Source: Kitasatospora herbaricolor (GTDB lineage Bacteria; Actinomycetota; Actinomycetes; Streptomycetales; Streptomycetaceae). Taken from it: a stretch of DNA of 64,000 bases. A model generated the notes under the pieces. The model was given only the letters and a program-made list of their open reading frames with translations, did not search any database and had not been told where the DNA came from. Location of the stretch: contig NZ_JAUSVA010000002.1 of NCBI RefSeq assembly GCF_030813695.1, forward strand, positions 5,332,001-5,396,000, read 5' to 3'. Position 1 is the first letter of the stretch; each line of letters opens with the position of its first letter. Positions 59,131 to 64,000 of this stretch are shown here, in pieces. The position numbers and the translations under genes were made by a program.

Positions 59131-61851
59131 ATGCCCCGCTCGAAGAAGTTCCGGCGCGCCCGTCTGATCGTGCTCGCGCTGGCCGTGCTCCTGGTGGCCG
59201 GAGTCGGTTACGGCGGCTACCGGGGGGTGGCCGCGGTCCGCGCGTCCTTCCCCGACGTCAACGGCAGCGTCAAGGTGCCGGGGCTCTCCGCGCCGGTGGA
59301 CGTCGAACGGGACGCCAACGGCATCCCCCAGCTCTACGCCGACACCCCCGTCGACCTCTTCCGCGCCCAGGGCTACGTGCAGGCCCAGGACCGGTTCTGG
59401 GAGATGGACGTCCGACGGCACATCACCTCCGGACGGCTCTCCGAGATGTTCGGCGCCGGCCAGGTCGAGACGGACACCTTCCTGCGCACCATGGGCTGGC
59501 GCCAGGTCGCGCAGAAGGAGTACGACACCCTGCTGGAGCCGGAGACCAAGAAGTACCTGGACGCCTACGCGGACGGCGTGAACGCCTGGCTCGCCGAGCA
59601 CCCGGGCGGCGAGAGCGCCTCCCTGGAGTACGCCCTGCTCGGCGTCGCCAACGGCGACTACAAGCCGGAGAAGTGGACGCCGGTCGACTCGGTGGCCTGG
59701 CTCAAGGCGATGGCCTGGAACCTCTCCGGCAACCTGCAGGAGGAGATCGACCGCTCCCTGCTCAGCCAGGACTTCAGCGCCGACAAGATCGCCCAGCTCT
59801 ACCCGGACTACCCGTACGCCCGCAACGGCACCATCGTGAAGACCGGCACCGTCAGCGGCGACACCTACAAGCCGGCCGACGGCTCCACGCCGCCGCCCGC
59901 CGCCCCGGCCGCCCCCGCCGCACAGGGCGCGGTCGCCACCCAGGCCCTGCTCAAGGACGTCTCCGACCGGATCGACGCCATGCCGCAGCTGCTCGGCCGG
60001 CAGGGCCAGGGCATCGGCTCCAACTCCTGGGTGGTCGCCGGCAGCCACACGACCACCGGCAAGCCGCTGCTCGCCAACGACCCGCACCTCGGCCCCGGGA
60101 TGCCCTCGGTCTGGTACCAGATGGGGCTGCACTGCCGCGCCGTCTCGGCCGCCTGCGCCTACGACACCGCCGGGTTCACCTTCGCGGGCATGCCGGGCGT
60201 GGTCATCGGCCACAACACCAACATCTCCTGGGGCTTCACCAACCTCGGCGCCGACGTGACCGACCTCTTCCTGGAGAAGGTCACCGCCCCCGACAGCTAC
60301 CAGGTGGACGGCAAGGAGGTGAAGTTCGAGCTGCGCAAGGAGACCATCAAGGTCGCCGGCGGCGAGGACCGCACCATCACCGTCCGCACCACCCAGAGCG
60401 GCGCGCCGCTGATCTCCGACGCCAGCTCCGAGCAGCGCAAGGTCGGCACCTACGCCCCCAACGGCAACGCCGCCCCGGACCGCGGCACCACCGGCTACGG
60501 CGTCGCCCTGCAGTGGACGGCGCTCACCCCCGGCAAGACCATGGACGCCGTCTTCAAGCTGGACCGCGCCACCGGCTGGGACGACTTCCGCGGCGCGGCC
60601 AAGGACTTCGCCGTCCCGGCGCAGAACCTCATCTACGCGGACACCAAGAACAACATCGGCTACCAGGCGCCGGGCAACATCCCGGTCCGCGGCACCGGCG
60701 ACGGCAGCTACCCCTCGCTCGGCTGGGACTCCGCGTACGGCTGGAAGGGCTCGATCCCCTTCGCCACCCTGCCCTGGAGCTTCAACCCGGCGGCCGGCTA
60801 CATCGTCACCGCCAACCAGGCCGTGGTCGACCCGTCCTACAAGCCCCTGCTGACCAAGGACTGGGAGTACGGCACCCGGGCCAAGGAGATCACCGACCAG
60901 ATCGAGTCCAAGCTGAAGAACGGCGGCAAGATCTCCCCGGACGACATGCAGTCCGTCCAGCTGGACAACACCAGCGTGATGGCCCAGACGCTGGTCCCGA
61001 TGCTGCTCAAGGTGCAGATCGACGACCCGTACGTGCGCGAGGCCCAGGACCTGCTCAAGGACTGGAACTTCCACCAGGACGCCGACTCGGCCGCCGCCGC
61101 CTACTACAACAGCGTCTGGCGCCAGCTGCTCAGCCTCGCCTTCGGCCAGAAGTTCCCGGCCGGCCTGCGGGCCGAGGACAACTGCCTGCTCGTGCACGCG
61201 CCGACCGACCCGACCAAGCCCGACACCACCACCACCATCGTCACCGAGTGCGGCACCCGGGACCCGGGCAAGGCCCAGCCCGACGGCGGCGACCGCTGGA
61301 TGGAGGTCGTCCGCCAGCAGCTCACCCAGCCCGACAGCGACTGGTGGACCTACATCGACGCCGACCACCACGAGCAGAAGGGCATGAACAACCTGCTCGC
61401 GGAGGCGCTGAAGGACGCCCGCCAGGACCTCACCTCGCGGCTCAGCAAGGACATCTCCACCTGGAGCTGGGGCCGTCTGCACACGCTGACCCTGCGCGAG
61501 CAGACGATGGGCACCGACGATTCGTCGATCGCCTCCGGCCTGGTCCACAAGATGCTCAACCGCGGCCCGTACGAGCTCTCCGGCGGCACCGCCGCGGTCG
61601 ACGCGGCCGGCTGGAACGCGGCCGCCGGCTACCAGGTCGACTGGATCCCCTCGATGCGCATGGTGGTCGACCTGAGCGACTTCGACGCCTCGCACTGGAT
61701 CAACGTCGGCGGCGCCTCCGGCCACGCCTTCCACCAGAACTACAACGACCAGACCGCCCTCTGGGCCAAGGGGCAGCTGCTGCCCTGGGCCTACTCCAAG
61801 GACGCGGTCGCCAAGGCGACCAGGAACAAGCTGGTGCTCACCACCGGCTGA
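59131..61851 (+). CDS. Penicillin acylase family (Ntn-hydrolase) enzyme
   Basis: Secreted or anchored N-terminal nucleophile amidase, 906 residues. A signal-anchor helix (RLIVLALAVLLVAGVGYGG) leads to the alpha-chain start PVDVERDANGIPQLYADTPVDLFRAQGYVQAQDRFWEMD, then a linker and the cleavage point Gly296-Ser297 in GIGSNSWVVAGS. Ser297 is the expected nucleophile of the beta chain, followed by NDPHLGPGMPSVWY. Relatives cleave penicillins, acyl-homoserine lactones, echinocandin side chains or other N-acyl compounds; specificity is unread. ATG 59131 has AAGGA five bases upstream; ATG 59116 is possible. Confidence 0.9.
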   Translation: MPRSKKFRRARLIVLALAVLLVAGVGYGGYRGVAAVRASFPDVNGSVKVPGLSAPVDVERDANGIPQLYADTPVDLFRAQGYVQAQDRFWEMDVRRHITSGRLSEMFGAGQVETDTFLRTMGWRQVAQKEYDTLLEPETKKYLDAYADGVNAWLAEHPGGESASLEYALLGVANGDYKPEKWTPVDSVAWLKAMAWNLSGNLQEEIDRSLLSQDFSADKIAQLYPDYPYARNGTIVKTGTVSGDTYKPADGSTPPPAAPAAPAAQGAVATQALLKDVSDRIDAMPQLLGRQGQGIGSNSWVVAGSHTTTGKPLLANDPHLGPGMPSVWYQMGLHCRAVSAACAYDTAGFTFAGMPGVVIGHNTNISWGFTNLGADVTDLFLEKVTAPDSYQVDGKEVKFELRKETIKVAGGEDRTITVRTTQSGAPLISDASSEQRKVGTYAPNGNAAPDRGTTGYGVALQWTALTPGKTMDAVFKLDRATGWDDFRGAAKDFAVPAQNLIYADTKNNIGYQAPGNIPVRGTGDGSYPSLGWDSAYGWKGSIPFATLPWSFNPAAGYIVTANQAVVDPSYKPLLTKDWEYGTRAKEITDQIESKLKNGGKISPDDMQSVQLDNTSVMAQTLVPMLLKVQIDDPYVREAQDLLKDWNFHQDADSAAAAYYNSVWRQLLSLAFGQKFPAGLRAEDNCLLVHAPTDPTKPDTTTTIVTECGTRDPGKAQPDGGDRWMEVVRQQLTQPDSDWWTYIDADHHEQKGMNNLLAEALKDARQDLTSRLSKDISTWSWGRLHTLTLREQTMGTDDSSIASGLVHKMLNRGPYELSGGTAAVDAAGWNAAAGYQVDWIPSMRMVVDLSDFDASHWINVGGASGHAFHQNYNDQTALWAKGQLLPWAYSKDAVAKATRNKLVLTTG

Positions 61852-61866
61852 CCGCCGACGCCCCCG

Positions 61867-62490
61867 TCACCCCTTCGGGACGCCACCGTCCGCCCGTCCC
61901 CGCGGGCCCAGCCGGTGCACGCCCGAGGGGGTGACGGCCGCGTCCACCGGCAGGTCGTGCGGCTCGGCCGGCACGCTGTCCAGCAGCTCGCCCTCGTACA
62001 GCAGGGTGGCCAGCAGCGGGTGCGCCCCCGCGCGGGCCAGCCGGGCCAGCACCCGGTCGTAGCTGCCGCCGCCGCGGCCCAGCCGCAGGCCCCGACGGTC
62101 CACCGCCAGACCCGGCAGCAGCACCACCGATGCCGCGGTCACCGCCTCCGGGCCCAGCCGCGGCCCGGTCGGCTCCAGCAGCCCGCGGGCCGCCGGGGCC
62201 AGCCCGTCCGGGCCCTCGTAGCGGGCCCAGTCCAGGTCGTTGTCGGCCAGCAGGACGGGCAGCAGCACCCGCACCCCGCGCCCCGCCAGCGCGTCCAGCA
62301 GCGGGCGCGTGCCCGGCTCGGCGCCCACCGAGACGTACGCGGCCACCGTCTGCCCCGGCTCGGCCAGCCCCGCCGCGTGGCCCGCCAGGGCGGCCGCAGC
62401 CTCCTCCCGCGAGCGCGCCGATCCGGCCCGCCGTCGGGCGAGCAACCGTGTCCTCAGTTCCGCCTTCTCGTTGTGCAAGGGATCCTCCAC
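61867..62490 (-). CDS. 5-formyltetrahydrofolate cyclo-ligase
   Basis: Converts 5-formyl-THF to 5,10-methenyl-THF using ATP, 207 residues, cytoplasmic. It starts KAELRTRLLARRRAGSARSREEAAAALA. The folate/ATP motif is RLGRGGGSYDRVLARLA (usual GxGGGYYDR), and the C-terminal PVDAAVTPSGVHRLGPRG corresponds to the phosphate-binding tail. GTG 62490. Convergent with the acylase gene (15-base gap, no hairpin found) and divergent from the GGDEF-like gene. Confidence 0.92.
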   Translation of the reverse strand: MEDPLHNEKAELRTRLLARRRAGSARSREEAAAALAGHAAGLAEPGQTVAAYVSVGAEPGTRPLLDALAGRGVRVLLPVLLADNDLDWARYEGPDGLAPAARGLLEPTGPRLGPEAVTAASVVLLPGLAVDRRGLRLGRGGGSYDRVLARLARAGAHPLLATLLYEGELLDSVPAEPHDLPVDAAVTPSGVHRLGPRGRADGGVPKG

Positions 62491-62540
62491 AGCTCTGTGC
62501 CCGGTGACGGACAGAGCCTGACATGCGGAAGGCGCCCCGA

Positions 62541-63545
62541 ATGTCCACCGCGCTGCTGGTCCAGGCCATGGCCGTCCTGAGCGTCCCGGCGCTCGCCGGC
62601 GCCACCCTGCTCGGGGTCCGGCTGCGCCGGGGTGACTCCGGCACGGCCCTGCGCGAGGCCGGCCTGCGCGGGCGGATCGCCGAACTGGAGGAGCGCTGCG
62701 CCGAGCTGGAGCGCACCGCCTCCTGCGACCCGCTCACCGGGGCCTGGAACTACCGGCACCTGCAGCTCACCCTCGGCCGGGAGATCGAGCGGGCCCGCCG
62801 CGCCGACCAGCGGGCCGACCGGCTGGACCAACCGCACCCGCTGGCCGTGCTGATGCTGGAGATCTCCGGCTTCGACGCGATCATCGCCGAGCAGGGCCGG
62901 GGCCGGGGCAACGCCATGCTCCGCGACCTCGTCCAGCGCCTGGGCATGGAGATCCGCCGCTCGGACACCCTCGGCCGCTACGGCGGCCAGGAGTTCCTGG
63001 TGCTGCTGCCCGACACCGGCGTCGAGGGCGCCGTGCAGGTGGCGGAGCGGCTGGTCTGGTCGGTGCGCCGGCACCGCCTGCTGGACTGGTCCTCGGGCCC
63101 CCGCGAGCCGCGCCCCGCCGACGGCAACGGCCTGACCGCCGCCGTCGGCATCGCCGTCCTCCCCCGGGACGGCGCCCACGCCGCCCTGCTGCTGCGGGCC
63201 GCCGACCGGGCGCTCACCGAGGCCAAGCAGGCCGGCGGCGACTGCTGGCGCGGGGCCGGCCCGCCGCGCCCCGCGGTGGCGCCCCCGGTGCCCGGGGCCC
63301 CCGCGGCCCGGACCGCTGCTGCTGCCGCCGCCGACGGCAACGGCAACGGCCCGGACCGGCGCGGCCGGCCGGCGCCCGGGGAACCCGCGCCGGACCGCCC
63401 CGGGCACTCCCGCCCGGAGGCGGTGCACGACCGGTCGTCCGATCCGGGTAGCCTGTCGCCCAGTAACGGAGAGGGGACCCTCACCCCCGCCGTCGATCCG
63501 GCCCCGCCGAGTGCTGTCGCCGCAGGCCGCGACCGTTGTTCATAG
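62541..63545 (+). CDS. Degenerate GGDEF-domain membrane protein
   Basis: Membrane-anchored protein, 334 residues. One N-terminal helix (LLVQAMAVLSVPALAGATLLGV) and a short coiled coil (IAELEERCAELERTA) lead to a GGDEF-like domain starting DPLTGAWNYRHLQLTLGREIERAR. The signature reads GGQEF (148-152), and the first metal Asp is Glu107 (LEISGFDAI), so cyclase activity is doubtful. A long Pro/Ala/Arg-rich tail follows. GGAAGG lies eight bases before ATG 62541; ATG 62523 is the alternative. It may bind GTP or c-di-GMP as a sensor. Followed by galU after 53 bases. Confidence 0.82.
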   Translation: MSTALLVQAMAVLSVPALAGATLLGVRLRRGDSGTALREAGLRGRIAELEERCAELERTASCDPLTGAWNYRHLQLTLGREIERARRADQRADRLDQPHPLAVLMLEISGFDAIIAEQGRGRGNAMLRDLVQRLGMEIRRSDTLGRYGGQEFLVLLPDTGVEGAVQVAERLVWSVRRHRLLDWSSGPREPRPADGNGLTAAVGIAVLPRDGAHAALLLRAADRALTEAKQAGGDCWRGAGPPRPAVAPPVPGAPAARTAAAAAADGNGNGPDRRGRPAPGEPAPDRPGHSRPEAVHDRSSDPGSLSPSNGEGTLTPAVDPAPPSAVAAGRDRCS

Positions 63546-63598
63546 CGGCTTCATCCTGCTCACAGCCCGGTCTAAACACGCCTTAGTAAGGTAAACGA

Positions 63599-64000
63599 AT
63601 GACGACGACCTCCCGCACTCCTGTGACCAAGGCCGTGGTGCCCGCAGCCGGTCTGGGGACCCGGTTCCTGCCCGCCACCAAGGCCACGCCGAAGGAGATG
63701 CTGCCGGTCGTGGACAAGCCGGCCATCCAGTACGTCGTGGAGGAGGCCTCCGCCGCCGGCCTCTCCGACATACTGATGGTCACCGGCCGCAACAAGCGCG
63801 CTCTTGAGGACCACTTCGACCGCGCCTACGAGCTGGAGGAGCTGCTCGTCCGCAAGGGCGACCAGGACCGCCTGCGCCGGGTCCGCGAGTCGGTCGAGCT
63901 GGCCAACATGCACTACGTCCGCCAGGGGGACCCGAAGGGTCTCGGGCACGCCGTTCTGGTCGCCGAACAGCACGTCGCAGGCCAGCCGTTCGCCGTCCTG
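63599..64000 (+). CDS. galU: UTP-glucose-1-phosphate uridylyltransferase, partial (3' end beyond window)
   Basis: Makes UDP-glucose from UTP and glucose-1-phosphate. The first 134 codons are present and open to the last base. The nucleotide-binding loop AAGLGTRFLPATKATPKEMLP (within residues 15-40) is diagnostic, followed by VVDKPAIQYVVEEASAAGLSDILMV and a later GHAVLVAEQHV. ATG 63599 lies below AAGGTAAACGA. A possible promoter is TTCATC-N17-TAAACA at 63550-63578. UDP-glucose feeds glycogen, trehalose and envelope glycan synthesis. Confidence 0.95.
   Translation, partial: MTTTSRTPVTKAVVPAAGLGTRFLPATKATPKEMLPVVDKPAIQYVVEEASAAGLSDILMVTGRNKRALEDHFDRAYELEELLVRKGDQDRLRRVRESVELANMHYVRQGDPKGLGHAVLVAEQHVAGQPFAVL

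Overview
The window is high-GC DNA in which third codon positions are mostly G or C. GTG and TTG starts are common and purine-rich ribosome sites are usual. Gene content points to Streptomyces or Kitasatospora: a 14-gene nuo operon, an HrdD-type sigma factor, a CofG-CofH fusion for coenzyme F420, an XRE/DUF5753 plus DUF397 pair, GPP34 and DUF5701 proteins, and a cysteine leader peptide. No insertion sequence, phage gene, CRISPR array or rRNA is seen. The region reads as chromosome core rather than an island.

Layout. 0.1-1.1 kb: a DMT exporter. 1.1-1.66 kb: a long leader of lower GC with a TGTGA-N6-TCACA palindrome. 1.66-17.7 kb: nuoA-N, mostly joined by ATGA, GTGA or TTGA overlaps and closed by a strong hairpin. 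17.9-23.0 kb: a long-chain polyprenyl diphosphate synthase (likely the menaquinone tail), an orphan NarL-type regulator, and a two-subunit 2-oxoacid:ferredoxin oxidoreductase whose alpha gene has a sharply different codon style over about 1.6 kb. 23.1-30.4 kb: small regulator/target pairs (DUF5701 with TetR, HxlR with a QorB-like reductase), a RarD protein, and an ABC transporter coupled to a LolA-like lipoprotein-domain protein. 30.6-34.2 kb: fbiC, then a probably leaderless 22-residue Cys leader and a beta-carbonic anhydrase.

34.3-47.3 kb: a secreted tyrosine phosphatase, an ADP-ribosylglycohydrolase, the XRE/DUF397 pair, GPP34, a proline-rich membrane D,D-carboxypeptidase, a GT39-type mannosyltransferase, a LysR regulator with an inserted low-complexity loop, an AhpD-like protein divergent from a TetR regulator across a 47-bp perfect inverted repeat, and an HPP-family membrane protein. 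47.8 kb: tRNA-Arg(CCT). 48.4-54.3 kb: a small hypothetical protein, an acetyltransferase, a nitrilase-family amidase, a PAP2 phosphatase, hrdD behind an exact SigR-type promoter, a small hypothetical protein, MscL and a proline-rich remnant. 54.4-64.0 kb: a DnaA-box pair, an FmdB zinc ribbon, an MFS transporter with a long low-GC leader and a five-codon upstream ORF, a cation/proton antiporter, a penicillin acylase family enzyme, 5-formyl-THF cyclo-ligase, a degenerate GGDEF protein, and the start of galU running off the window.

Shared themes are respiration and redox (complex I, quinone tail, ferredoxin-linked oxoacid oxidation, F420, AhpD, HxlR, SigR-driven hrdD) and envelope or stress functions (carboxypeptidase, GT39, PAP2, MscL, antiporter). 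The most unusual signals are regulatory: the Cys leader, the TetR composite operators, the five-codon leader ORF, the DnaA-box pair and the codon mosaic.
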